Source: Astropecten irregularis (Eukaryota; Echinodermata; Asteroidea; Paxillosida; Astropectinidae). Taken from it: 64,000 nt of DNA. The stretch is from contig OZ020254.1 of assembly GCA_963971285.1 (NCBI GenBank), positions 20,118,932 to 20,182,931 of the forward strand, written 5' to 3'. The translations under genes and the position numbers were made by a program. Numbering within the stretch: position 1 is the stretch's first letter; the number at the start of each line of letters is the position of its first letter. Below the pieces are notes generated by a model. The model saw only the letters and a list, made by a program, of their open reading frames with translations, was not told the origin of the DNA and ran no database searches. Positions 20,577 to 32,507 of this stretch are shown piece after piece.

Positions 20577-23500
20577 TTACTTAGCTCCATAGGCACCGTA
20601 TTGCTGAGTCTGGTTCCCAACCCCCATGCCTTGCATACCAGCCATACCCATACCAGACTGCATCCCAGTCATACCTCTCATTCCCATCATGCCTTGGGGC
20701 TGTACGCCCATTCCCATCATGCCTTGCGAGGGCATTCCCATCATGCTTTGGGGTGGTTGCTGTTGCATCATGGGAGATCCCATCATGCCTTGCTGTGGGC
20801 TTTGTTGCTGGATGTTCATTTGGGCCATTCCCATGGCAACGCCAGCCATCTGTGGTTGTCCCATTCCTAAAGGGCAGACAATCAGATGAATGTTATAATC
20901 AAAATGATTAAATTTTCAGTAGTTACATTACTACCATATGTGTAACTACAAACATCTGTGTATCACGTCACCCTAAAGAAATGTGAAATGTATTTGTAGC
21001 CTTTGAGAAAGATCCTGCTAGGGTCTAAACGTCAGGCCCTCCTAACTCTGAGCAGCCTTTGAGAAAGATCCTGCTAGGATCAAAACATCAGACCCTCCTA
21101 ACTCTAAGCATTACATATATTTCAGGTCATTATTTTGGTTGATCAGCGGATTGCAGCAGTTTATTACTGGGGGGTACTTGTATTGAAATGCTAGTAGAGC
21201 GCCGGTACAGTAATCCAGAGGTAGCTGCTTTGAATCCTACTTCAATCAATGTTTCTTCGTTCACTTTCAAAAACTTCAAATTAACCCAGACAGTTTCCTT
21301 TATTGGTATTTGATGAAATACATAATAAAAAGAAATCAACATACATGTATGATGGATGCATATCACACTATAATTTTTGTTAGTAGAGGCCATGAGCCAC
21401 TGACATTTGTGGGAAATTATGAGGCCTGGGGTCGACTTCACCAAACTCATCGTAACTTACTATCAATCGTAGGATATGATGGGTTATCATTCGTAACTCA
21501 AGTTATGATCGATCATAGGGCTTTGTGAAATCGATCCCTAGTTACACAGTAAGATACACAGTAAGCTGTAACAATGAAATAAACAATATGTCTTTGTAAT
21601 AGGTACTTACCAACTGCTGGCTTATTCTGCTGTAGTTGGTGCATTGAAGGCTGTGATTGTTTCTTGTATTTATCTCCTGGACTCAGGTTGTCTAATTTGA
21701 TGTCAACATTTACATCTGACCAAAGATTCTTCTTCTGTGGAGTAGGAAATGAAACAATTATTCACATTGTATACAGTGTCTTTTCCATAATAGATCTTAA
21801 ATCTAAGAGCGTGTTTCCAGAGCCAACGTACAGCTAAATAACGCTAAAACACGGCATTTAATTTCTGTAGAAATCAACTTCATCGCCTTTTAATCGGCAT
21901 CGCTATCGCCTTTTCATCGGTATCGATAACCTACTCAGAGTAGGTTTTGGGCGATACTTGCCAATAACTTATCAACGCCGTGCAACTCCATTGGCAAACA
22001 GCAGCTTAATCAGAAAAACTTAGCGGTATTTAGCGATATCCACTCACCACTAAATAGCGATGGGCCTGTGGAAACACACTCTATCTCTGGTGATAGGAAT
22101 TGCTTATTAAGTCACTGATGGAGAGTATTGGAGACATGTACTGACCTGTGGTGTAGATGCTGAGTTAGATACATTACTGAGTGTTCCATTAGACTGTTGC
22201 GTCTTATTCCCTGGATCCATTAAGCTGCTTTTACCACTCATACTCTGTACAGGTGATGTGACTGTTTGCTGGCCCATGTATTGCTGATTCATTGGTTGTC
22301 CCATCCCCTAGTCATCAAAATGATACAATCATCAATAAAAATCACACTTCATGTTGTGAATGATGTTAAAAAGAAACAAAATCCAATGTGTATGATGCAG
22401 AGCCATGGCGTTTGATGGCATGAGTAGGCTAATATGTAATTCAAATAATATGTGAATGTGGTTGTAATTTTCCATTAACCGTAATCCTCTGCACTTGTCA
22501 CACAAGACAAGAGCTGCTTACCACACATTACCACAGTCTCCACAGGGGGATTGGATCATAAACCACTACACAAAGCACACTGTGGTGTATTGTGGTATGC
22601 AGGATACCACACTTAACATAGGAAAAACCATGTGTGGTAGTTTGTGGTATGCAGGAGGTTAGGGTTAACCAAAGAGATGCCCGACAGTTTTGAAAACAAT
22701 CAATGATGAATATCACATCATATGAGAGAAACTGATACTGGCTAGATTTATATAAGAGATGCACAGAAACCAATAGCCAATGACCACAGACTTTATGTAA
22801 AAGTACCATGATGTACATGTGGCTTGATAATTGATATCAATGACTGTGATCATAACAGAATGATGAATTCAAGATAAAACAAATTCTTCGTGATCAATGT
22901 CATTAAGTGATCATCAAGGAACTATGAACAGAAACGTGAAACTGTGGGAGTAAAACTTGGCAGAAAAAAAGATGCTTGTAATAATGAAATTATTAATTGT
23001 TGGCACCAACAAATGGCAATGGCAAATGGCAATGGTCAAAATTAAATAAGGTCATGTTATCAATGATGACTGGAGACAATGGTCCTTTTCAAAACATTAG
23101 CTTAGGCTCAAGCTTTGGATTTCAAAGTATTAACAGGTATACGAATACATGTAGGAGCTTTTTGCTAAAGAAGAAAATCTATTGGAAACGAAATGAAACC
23201 GAATGCTAAGCCAAAGCCAATGTTTCAAAAAATGTCTGACGATAACTCATGAAACTACCCCAATAGAAATAAAGATCAATGCATGAAAAATCTACAAGCT
23301 GTAGATTACAAAGTCAAAAGCAAAGAGAAGAGTAAGCGATGAAGGACAGCTTGAATCATAAAAGTTTCTTCCAAATCATGAGAAATGAACCAAACATGCA
23401 TGCCAATATGAACATATAAATGTGTGAAACTAAGAAACAACTGATTGATTGTTGATTGTAATGATTCTCTGAGATGGATTTTTCTTGAGATAATTTGCGC

Positions 23501-25234
23501 ACAATAACGTACCATTATTGATGTCATATGAGGCTGAATAAGAGTAAAGAAATAAAAGGAAATATTAAACATATTAAATTTTCTTTGTATAGGCATGCCA
23601 AATGATCCATGTAAATCATGACTAATTCATATAAACCACAAGGTAAGAGGTTTAAGAGATCACGCTTACTTTAGAATGTCACGACAGGGAATATTTCAAC
23701 CAAATTTACCAAAGAAGTCACATCATATGATTGAATGTATAATATCCATACTTGATGAAGTACAGTGCCTACTTTCATTTTAATGATATGACAAGCTGCA
23801 ACTGTCCATACATAATCAGTATGAGCTTCCCTGTCCACCTTGTTACAAATCACCGTATAAAGCAAATAACCATCCACCATCATGCAAGCAAACCCTCTGC
23901 ACACCAGTTTACCACTTTCCTTGATTATATTCTCATGAGCATTCTCAGCAATTTATCAATGATTCTTAAGCATTATTCTGCTGCAGCTGTAACAAGAGTC
24001 AATTAGCATAGACACATTGATGAATGAAACTACCGTGTGAACAGAGAGCCCCGAAAGAACATATTCCTTGATCAATCCAATGTCTGACCCAACAAATCAT
24101 TCACAAAGTAACCCAAACCAACATCTACACAAATGTGTAGCAACGGACGTCTCAAATCTATACCCACTGCAGAGTACTTATCAACCAAATAGAATATTAA
24201 GTCATTGAAAATTGAACAACAAAAAATTGAGTGGAGTGAGATTAGAACCAGCGTCCTCTGAAACACCGTACCGGCACTCTCACCAACTGAGCTATCCAGC
24301 CCTATGTTGGTGGTGTCCCTAATAGTCAATTATCTTTGTTCGTTTGGCAGTCTGAAGCCATGAAACCACTCACATACCGCTATATCCAAAGGATCATTTA
24401 AGATAGAATATTAATTTAACTGGCTAAAGAAACATGCACTGCCACCTCCAGAAGTAAAATCAGATCCAATATCAAGCATGCAATGCTAAAAACCCATCAC
24501 CTGAACCAATTGCAAACCCAGAACAGACGTTCTTATAATAACCTACCAACATGTAGGCATACATTGCCATAGATTCATCATATGTAGCCATACCATATGT
24601 GGGCTCAGTGGGCATGAACTAAGTGAGAATCAATGGAATACATATCAGTGCTCCAGTTTGCATTATAATATGCCCTTGACATATATTGACCAATATTGAT
24701 TGCTGGAAGTATCATCTTACGCATGATGAAAATACACCAAAAAGACTAAGCAGATGATGCTATTCAAATGCAGTTACTATGACAAATGCATAATAATCAA
24801 AATGCTGCAGGACATAAAAACCGAGCCTTCCTTCGGATTACATTACGTACATGTTTTTGCGAATGCATATCTGGTGCCTTGTGGAAACCGAGCACAATAG
24901 ATTGAATATGTCTCCACAGGGAAATTCTAAAGGTGTACAGGTCTAGACAAGGTTTTCTCGAAACTGATATTTGAAATTAACTAAAAAAGGAGGAATTTCC
25001 AAGGTACACTTATCCATTACAAAAAGAAGTATTTTATGGTCATGGTTTTAAGCAATGGCCATGGTCTTTCCATAGAATCAGAATGTAATGTACATACCTG
25101 TTGCTGGTATGGGATTGTTCCTTGTTGTGCTTGCATGTTAAGTAGATGTTGCTGATTATACTGCATGGCACCACCCTGGGGCATCATCCCTACCCCCTGG
25201 GGCTGCTGTGGTGCCATCATCCCCATCCCCATGG

Positions 25235-25272
<38 letters not shown>

Positions 25273-28200
25273 GGCGGCGGTGGCATGGTCATTCCCATCT
25301 GCAATGATTGTAGAGGCACATTGGATGCTTGCATGAGGTTCATCTGAGACTGTATGTTAGACGTCGGCTGGGGTTGAAGGGGTGCGGTCTGAGATTGGAG
25401 GGGCGTGGTCTGCGGTTGAAGTACAGGTGGATTGATGGGTTGCATAGGGATGACTGGGGATTGTGGACTGATGCTAGCTGCTGGTACTGATGATATTGTG
25501 CTACTCTGTTGGGTGGCTGTATTAGAGAAGGCAGGTCCCTGGAAGTCTCCAAATGATGCATCTTGTGCACTGCATCATACAAGAAAGAAAAACAGTTCAA
25601 AGTCAATGGGGTCAAAGGAATCATTCCAGCTTAAAGTTACGATCATACTTTGGTAAGAAACCAGAACAGAAATCTCCACAGATTTACCTATAACTTACAG
25701 GGTATAAAGATGGTGATAATAGAAACAATCTGTTACAATTTTTCTGCCTAAAATACTGTATTTATCAAGAAAGGAGTACAACCAAAGACCAAACACAGTT
25801 TTGATCGCAGGGTGAGATCAAAACTTCTGCGAAATAATTTGAAAATACCATGAGGGTTCTCCATGAGCACTGTTTGGAATTGGAAATTTCACAGATGACC
25901 GTTAAGGCATCTTTCTTGATATTTCTGATTTCATTACTATCTTGCTGCCATAGAATCAAATGCACAGCCCATTATACCTACAGGGACTGCTTGTATTCTG
26001 CAAATCCTGGTAAGCAAGCCCGGATGCACTTTCAATAAAAATGACATCTGTCTTTGAGAAAGATCCTGCTAGCATCGAAACATAAGGCCCTCCTAACTCC
26101 AAGTATTTCATATAAGTCAGGTCATTATTTTGGTTGATGAGCAGTTTCTTACTTTGGTGTTAGTGGTGCGGCGCTCTGGAATGTAGCGAAATCGTTGGGG
26201 CTGGTAGCAGCAGGAGACGTCCCCCTGGGGTCAAAGTCATGGAAACTGTTATTGGCGGCCGCTGAGGAGAAGTCAGCGAACATGTCTTGGTTCGCTGACG
26301 CTGCTGGGGGAGACGTGTCCAGGAGACTGTCATATCCAGACTTAGTCAATGGAGTCTGTAGAGCAAACAAGGACATTGTTGTTAGTCAAGAGCAAATATG
26401 TCCAAGAGATGAGGGAGGGGCTAGGCTTTAGCCAGAGGGGTGACTAGGTATTGGCTATCATGACACATCATATTTGATAAATCTTATGTACATTAAACCT
26501 AATGGCATCAAACGCATCAAAACTTCAACATGTGGTTCTGTTGAGTTTTGGCTGGTTTTGCTTAATTCTGTCAGGTTCAGGGAACAGTTAAAACGATGCT
26601 GTAGGGTATTTTGTATAGCTACAGCCCGGGCATGTAGTCTGATGCGTTTTCAGTCTAGGATTTTGATAGTATTCCTGAATATTTCTTCAGAAACCTAAAT
26701 CAACAAGACAGTATGTGGTATAACAAAACAGGTGTTGGATATTGTGTGGTGGTATAGTAAGTTTTGCACACACAAGAGGACGCATGTCACCTGACGCAAA
26801 ATGTAAGGCCATACTTTGTAATCTTTCACAAGCCATAATGATTGACAATGTATAATGCAGTCAGTGCAGTGTCACACTCTACTACTTACAGTATTTAAGC
26901 TGTTGTTGCTCTCTTTCCTAGCTTCGTCTGCAAACGATCCGGCCGCTCCCAGGTCAATTTTCTTTCTGGATCTTCGTGTTCGTTTTGTTTGTGAGTCTGA
27001 GGTCCTTGAATGGGTGAAGCTTTCCGTGTTGTCATCGTCTCTGAATTCCAGTTTCCTCTGCTGAGTCTCTTCATCATCATTGTCATCTTCATCACTAAGG
27101 AAAGGCAAAGGTCAAGGACAGAGGTCATTTTGAGTAAAGGTATACAGCCAATATCAGAGACTCAGTAAATATGGGGAATACAAGCTGTTTGTTGTGTTAA
27201 AGGTACTATCATACTTTGGTAGCATACCAAAACAGAAATCTTCACAGATTTACCTATAACTTACAGGGCACAAAGATAGTGATGGTAGAAACATACCGTT
27301 AATATTGTTCTCCCTGAAATGCTGTATTTATTTTTGATTTGACCAAAAACAATTTTGATCTTCGGAAACACAGTTTGATTGACAGGCTGGAAGGGTACTT
27401 TCCATGGACAGGTTTGCTATAGATGAAACTGACAAGGCCTGTATAAGAAGACTGTTAGCATGGAGCCATCCCCTCAGAACCCATAAACATCAATTTCATC
27501 AAACTCATCGTAACTTACTATCAATTGTAGGACTTATGATGCATTGCAGCCCTACGTAGGATACAATGTGTTATCCTTCGTAACTCGAGTTACGATCGAT
27601 CGTAGGACTTTGTGAAATCGACACCTGATCCGATCAGTCTAGAATATCTTACCCAAATTCTCGTGGTGAGTCGTCCGAGTCCTCCGTCCTTCCGGTCGTA
27701 ATTCTACCAATGTTGAACCGAGACTGCTTACTATTGAAACTATCAATCTCATCGTCAAATTCCTTGACTTTGCTTTTGGGCATCCTTGGCTCAGAGTCAT
27801 ACCGATCACCTTGAGATAAAAATAAAGTTAAGAATGCATAAACACGGCCATAATGACAAATGATTCATTGTGATTACTGTCACTGCCCTTGTAACTACCA
27901 CAGTGCTATACATTTCTTAGCAATTCATTGCCATGCCTATGACAAATTGTTAACAGTGTGTCCATAAACTAAACTAGATGTCTCCCTTATCTTCTTCATT
28001 TGATCATTGCATGTTTCTAACTGATTGCTAATCAATCCATGTAATGCTCTGGTCGTCTTCAGGAGAATGCTGCAGTTGAGAGGTGGAGACTGGACAAGTA
28101 GTTCCATTGCCGACCTGGTACAAATCGCTGCTCGGTGCAGTGAATGGACTAGTAGCATTATTTATGTCTCATAATATTACCGCAAAATGAATTACTTCAT

Positions 28201-31200
28201 AATAATTTGATTAGCTGCCTATTCAAACAGAGCTGCATAAACTATGGATGACAATGACTATCAAGACAATCAATACGATGTCATAATTTAAAAGTCCTTT
28301 AACTTTGATACAAGAGATGTATGAACAACAAGATACTTACTGTATTTATGTGGCTGGGTGTCTGACGACATGCCTATATATTTATCCTTAGCTTTCCTGG
28401 ATTTTTTTCGCTCAAGGCGTAGACGTTCGTCATCTTGAATGAAATCAACAATGTCCTTAACCTTTTGTCGAACTGTAGCCACAAACAAACAACAACAGCA
28501 GAGTTTTACAAATCTTGAAAAATGATATGTGGTCGAAGAAGAAGATGGGTAACTTTCTTTTAGAACATTTTTCAAGCAGTATGTAAATGGAGAAAGAATT
28601 GATTTGTACCGTTTTGTCCCTGGTCGCGGTTGAACTCGTCCATGAAGGAATAATTTTCCAATGATCTCAGGTCGTATAGATGCTCCCTTGCACTGGTAAC
28701 AACCCGCTCTGATCCATTCAGTATAAGATAGGACAGCAGCAACAAAGACTAATAGCAAAATAAACAGATACAAACATGCTTACAACTGGGCCCAATTTCA
28801 TGGAATCTGTTACAGTTAGCAAAAAATCTTCGCTTACGGTAGCAGATTTCTTTTGGTTACGGTTAGCATATTTCACGAAGAGTTTCCTTTTTGGTAACGG
28901 TAAGCAAGGAACTTGTGCAGAATGTATACGACAGCGCGTTAGCAGAAAATGATCACGGTTACCCTAGGAATTCTTCGCTAACCGAAAGTCTTGCTTACGG
29001 ATTCCATGAAATAGATTTCACGCGTAGCAGTACCCGTAAGCACAAAAATAGGCCGTAACAGATTCCATGAAATTGGGCCCAAGTGCTATCATAATTCCAA
29101 GGTAGTGACTGAAACATTTTCAGATATTAAAGGTACTATCATACTTTGGTAGCACGCCAAAACAGAAATGTTCACAGATTTACCTATCACTAACAGGCTA
29201 TAAAGATGGTGAAGGTAAGTAAAACCAAAGAAAAAAAAAAAACAGATTTGATTTCAGGGAGATCAGAACTGTGCATAGATTTGAAAATACTGTGAGCGTT
29301 TTTCATTGTTTTCTCAAAAGAAGCACACCGTATGGGACTGGGAATTTCACAGATGAATGTTACTGTATCTTCCTTGATATTTTTGGCCATGAATCTGCAT
29401 TTCTTTGGCAAACAGCAAAAGTATGAAGTTACCATTCAAACAAGACTTTTCAATGCTTTATACTTTTATGATTAATGAATGCATGCACTGTCGGCAGTCT
29501 ATGTGACTGTCCATTGGCTTTTTTTTTTTAACATAAATGAATATTGAAAACAAACCTTGTACACTCGTCTCCAATTCTTCTTGTTATCATGAAGCATACG
29601 TTTCCATATCATTCCCATGACCTCTGGAAAATGTTCATAGGTGTAGGTTTCCTTGGCAATCTCGGACATTAGAGAGCCGTGTGGTCCCCAGGTTTCATCA
29701 TTAGTTGCTTCACGGACCTTAGCTTCTACCTCTGTGTAATTCATCACCATGTTGGTGCTACAAGATGAAAGTGAAATAGGGTAGATCAGATGAGTTGATA
29801 TATTCACAAAATGGCCTTGGTTTCGACTCATAAAGGAGAATAGCTTCCTGGTAACACTTTCCACTTTTGAAGTCTTTGAAAGAATTCAACTGACGGAAAA
29901 CGGGTTTTAATGCCCAAAAGAAATTCAAGAAACTATTGGTAGGAAGTAATTTGGAAAAGTTCCTCTTCCTCTAAAAACAGAGTTTAAAAACCCTAAAACG
30001 TCAAACAAATGTAAACACATATGGAATCGATAGAGGGCGTTTTTAGAAAAATGGCTACCGCTGCATTCAAAGTGCACAATTGTAGGTAAAAAAAACATGT
30101 AAAACTCACTTTTCAGATAGCCCCCCCTATGCTACCAAACTTTTATACACCTGAGATTGTAGTTCATCATAACATGCATAATTTGTATCCAATATTTTAA
30201 GTTAACTCTTAGAGGATATAATCCTTTTTTTGTAATGGTTATCAGTGGAATTCTTTCCCTAAAAGATTATCATGTTAGGCCTAGTCAACGTCTAATTTGT
30301 TTTTAGCTCAAATGACAATTCAACATGTTTAACGAGAAACCAACACAGCACAGCGAAAAATCCCTTACACGAATTGGCACGAAACGGCCGCAAGAGGGCG
30401 TCACGATCATCTCATTATGTGACGTCATTGCACTGACCAAAAATGGAAGTTTTCATGAATGAAACTGACGCACATGAGCACATACTCAGCAACTCGAATC
30501 ATTGACAGATCGACCTCGCCACGATCTTTCGAATGGTACCAAAAACATACAAATTTGTACATTTCTGCAACCTTTTGACCATTTTCGTCACTCGACGTTC
30601 GAGAACTCACGGACATCGCGGTCGTATTTGAACTTTGGTGAGCTGTATTTTTGTTGTCATTTTACCGCGAAACCGCGCCACCGTCCGAGTGTGATTGTTG
30701 GGTCGTTGAATATTCACATAACATGTGTTGGGTCTATTGGTTGTGTATGCTGAGAGCGCCACATGAATATGCATAGAATTGCATGGTCATCCGGAGATGT
30801 AGTACGGCCAACTGTTGATCGTTGCGTAGTCGTACACTGCGTGTGTTTGCATAGGCACATCGCGTGATGCGTTCTCCGTACGTGCCTACAACGGCATTGC
30901 GTGCGTGCGTAACGAGTTGGGCCAGCACATGGTTTCTGTGACGTCACGAGCACTGTCTTACGCGTTGACCAATCAGCGCGGCGCTTGTCACACACGGCAC
31001 TGTTTCCATCCGTGTTACAGTACATATGGGGAATTTTTCGCTGTGCACAGCAGCTAGTATTATTTTAATTATTATTAAAAAGGTGGGCAAGAATTCCACT
31101 GACGGCCATGACGGAAAAAAAGTTATATCCTCTAAAAGTTAACTTACTGGATATAAGTTAGGACCAACTTCAATCTCAGGAGTGGAAAGCTGGGTAGCAC

Positions 31201-32258
31201 ATCTGGAAAGTGAGTTTTACAGGGTATTTTGGACTCACACTTCGGATCAGTAGCGTACAACGGAGGCAGCCATTTTCTATCTGTGAACTTTTGTGTGGTG
31301 GGCATGACAGAGGGCAAAGGGCACTGGAGCTGTTGAATATTGATGTTCAGGAGGCCAAAATAGGTCACCTTAACTTCAAATAGAATTATTAACCACGTTT
31401 TGGCAGCAATCGCTCGTGTGGCGTGCTCAGATAATCCATTGCATTTGTAATAATATTGTTGATTCTTCCACAGCCCGGGTTCGAGTCTCAGTGAAATCAA
31501 GGTAAAAAAAAGTTGGAAATAAGAGTGGTAATGTAGAAGAGGAAGGGATATAGAAGAGGGTAGAGGAGAAGAAAGAAGTGAAAAGAGGGCGTTTTTTTTT
31601 TTTTTTTTTTTTTTTTAATTTGCCCCCTTTTTTAACCCTCTCCCCCTAGTCACTGAACCCCCTCTCACACCTAAAAACCCTCAAAATAGATTTCTCCCCT
31701 TTTGAACTTGTCAAATATCCCAAAATTAGGTCAATTTGACCATGGCCGTCAGTGGAATTTTTTCCAAAAGGTGAATAAAAACCGGTATTTTATATGATGA
31801 ACAGTAAAATCTTTCATGACTGAGACTACGGTAATTTTGCAAAGCTAGCGTAGGTCCTGTAAGGGGGGCCTACACGTAGGTACGTGATCAGGAGGACGGA
31901 TTGGCTGATGAGTGATGAGTGATGTTTTTTTATTTTAAATCCCTGCCCCACACACCCCCATTCCCCAACAATGCAAATGGAAATTATTATAGGCCTACTG
32001 TTAAGTGGTATATTTAGAGAAATTGACGTCAAACCAAATCACATAGTATTCACTGGTTTTTAAATGACTCTTGTTATCAACGTCATACGTGTACATTATT
32101 CGTTACATGTTCGTGTACACGTATAATCCCGTACATAAATAACATTGGATGGTGGTACGCCCAGCTAGCTTGTCATTGTAACATATGAAAGTATATCCAA
32201 CTTTTATCACTTACACTTTGTCCTGAATCTCTCGAATCTTCCACAGTGCCGAATGCAT
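20577..32258 (-). CDS. CLINT1: Clathrin interactor 1 (epsinR), ENTH-domain adaptor
   Basis: CDS exons in gene order: 32258-32215, 29757-29556, 28748-28610, 28472-28341, 27809-27653, 27094-26890, 26355-26153, 25569-25098, 22307-22146, 21734-21611 and 20866-20577; 2130 nt, 709 aa (human 625). The ENTH domain fills the first four exons (about residues 1-150): MHSALWKIREIQDKV, NMVMNYTEVEAKVREATND, WKRMLHDNKKNWRRVYKSLL and VTSAREHLYDLRSLENY all match CLINT1. Next come an acidic linker, KKIDLGAAGSF, and F-rich adaptor-binding motifs (DMFADF, DFATF, FGDFQGPAF). The middle is Gln/Pro-rich with a 12-residue poly-Q. A WSDVNVDIKLDNLSPG block is shared with human. The tail is Met/Gly/Gln-rich. The protein binds clathrin, AP-1 and phosphoinositides on TGN and endosome membranes. 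Intron 1 is 2.5 kb and holds large inverted repeats. Confidence 0.95.
21000..21172 (+). repeat. Family E, partly duplicated plus unit
   Basis: The CTTTGAGAAAGATCCTGCTA to CCCTCCTAACTC module occurs twice in tandem (about 58 bp apart). It is followed by the rest of the unit to TTGATCAGCGGATTGCAGCA. It lies in the last CLINT1 intron. Confidence 0.75.
21188..21320 (+). mobile_element. tRNA-derived SINE fragment
   Basis: It starts inside the tRNA-like head at TAGAGCGCCGGTACAGTAAT and continues through GCTTTGAATCC and the tail to TTTGATGAA. It lies in the last CLINT1 intron, directly after a family E repeat. Confidence 0.65.
21428..21538. mobile_element. Family D MITE
   Basis: Its ends are GGGGTCGACTTCACCAAA and CTTTGTGAAATCGATCCC. 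The body contains TATCAATCGTAGGA and the inverted CGTAACTCAAGTTATGATCG. Three relatives lie at 27.5, 51.4 and 58.2 kb. Confidence 0.75.
21807..22081. mobile_element. MITE with GAGYGTGTTTCCA ends
   Basis: GAGCGTGTTTCCAGAGCC at the left pairs with GGCCTGTGGAAACACACTC at the right, about 275 bp apart. The inside is rich in GCGATA/TATCGC words. It lies in a CLINT1 intron and is a single copy in this window. Confidence 0.65.
22479..22664 (-). mobile_element. Family F element flanked by TTAA
   Basis: A TTAA lies at each side (22475-22478 and 22665-22668), with left end CCGTAATCC and right end GGTTAGGG. The inside has GACAAGAGCTGCTTACCACA and repeated TACCACA words. It lies in a CLINT1 intron. Confidence 0.7.
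24200..24405 (-). mobile_element. tRNA-derived SINE
   Basis: The minus copy reads TGGATAGCTCAGTTGGTGAG and CGCTGGTTCTAATC, and upstream of the head AAAGATAATTGACTATTAGG and GTGAGTGGTTTCATGG. It lies in the 2.8-kb CLINT1 intron. Confidence 0.75.
25236..25271 (-). repeat. (CAG)12 coding triplet repeat
   Basis: Twelve uninterrupted CAG codons on the CLINT1 coding strand (CTG on plus) encode a pure poly-Q tract at about residues 460-472, next to a PPPP run. Absence of CAA interruptions makes the tract a likely length polymorphism. Confidence 0.95.
25628..25925. mobile_element. Family A MITE (long form, right end diverged)
   Basis: It begins TTAAAGTTACGATCATACTT and contains the family core (CACAGATTTACCTATAACTT, then TTTCACAGATGACCGTTA). 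It starts about 58 bases from the acceptor of the poly-Q exon of CLINT1. Confidence 0.65.
26050..26152 (+). repeat. Family E unit abutting a CLINT1 splice donor
   Basis: This plus-oriented unit runs from TCTTTGAGAAAGATCCTGCT to GGTTGATGAGCAGTTTCTTAC. Its last bases are the reverse complement of the GTAAGAAACTGC donor of the CLINT1 exon ending at 26153, so repeat and intron share that boundary. Confidence 0.7.
27197..27440. mobile_element. Family A MITE (3'-truncated)
   Basis: It starts TTAAAGGTACTATCATACTT and continues with the family core to about ACAATTTTGATCTTCGG. The far terminal repeat is not recognisable. It lies in a CLINT1 intron. Confidence 0.65.
27490..27624. mobile_element. Family D MITE
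   Basis: CAATTTCATCAAACTCATCG at the left and TTTGTGAAATCGACACC at the right flank the family body with CCTACGTAGGATACAATG and TAACTCGAGTTACGATCG. It lies in a CLINT1 intron. Confidence 0.75.
28788..29080. mobile_element. Family B MITE, 293 bp
   Basis: Near-perfect terminal inverted repeats: GGGCCCAATTTCATGGAATC plus TGTTAC at the left, and GTAACAGATTCCATGAAATT plus GGGCCC at the right. The interior repeats TTACGGT/ACCGTAA words. It lies in CLINT1 intron 2, about 40 bases upstream of exon 3. Confidence 0.85.
29128..29445. mobile_element. Family A MITE (full-length form)
   Basis: It begins TTAAAGGTACTATCATACTT and ends AAAAGTATGAAGTTACCATT. The core has CAGATTTACCTATCACTAAC and GAATCTGCATTTCTTTGGCA. 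It is the best-preserved long copy, about 318 bp, in CLINT1 intron 2. Confidence 0.75.
29880..31768. repeat. Nested inverted repeats in CLINT1 intron 1
   Basis: The motif GAATTC(A/C)ACTGACGG occurs at about 29883 (+), 30250 (-), 31090 (+) and 31745 (-), bounding two facing elements (about 29880-30262 and 31088-31768). Arms 30045-30262 and 31085-31285 are inverted copies of each other, sharing TTAGAGGATATAA, CAATCTCAGG and AAAATGGCT. The 0.8-kb centre is CpG-rich and has its own short inverted ends (CAGCGAAAAAT near 30350 and ATTTTTCGCTG near 31035). Confidence 0.6.
31591..31616 (+). repeat. Poly-T run
   Basis: About 26 consecutive T residues lie inside the second GAATTCCACTGACGG element of CLINT1 intron 1. 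Confidence 0.85.
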
Positions 32259-32329
32259 GGCTGCTCTTGTTTCTCTCCTTCCTTCCTCAAGAAATTATAA
32301 GTCATTTACTGGTGGGAAACGATGGATGA

Positions 32330-32460
32330 AGGGGGATGTAAAAGTCACCCGATTTTGCGATCGTTGTTCCAAAATGGCCGACTCAGTGCGCGACGTCATC
32401 AGTATGGTGACCCCGCCGTGACCTTTGTAAATACGGAAGTGCTGTTCAAACACGTGGTCA
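32330..32460 (-). promoter_or_regulatory. Probable CLINT1 promoter
   Basis: Just upstream of the CLINT1 ATG (32258) there is a YY1-type AAAATGGCCGAC at 32371-32382, a CRE-like GACGTCAT at 32392-32399, and a CpG-rich GTGCGCGACG. This is typical of TATA-less housekeeping promoters. The start site is not mapped. Confidence 0.45.
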
Positions 32461-32507
32461 TTTTTTTTTTAAAGTTCGATGACGTAAACCATATTCATGA
32501 CGAAATG

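Noticed and set aside
20571-20889. His-rich and Cys/Pro-rich plus-strand frames
   Set aside because: They are antisense shadows of the Met/Gly/Gln-rich last CLINT1 exon.
28288-28773. 161-codon minus-strand frame starting with a hydrophobic stretch (signal-peptide-like)
   Set aside because: It joins an intron and out-of-frame parts of two CLINT1 ENTH exons. The hydrophobic part is intron plus a shifted frame.
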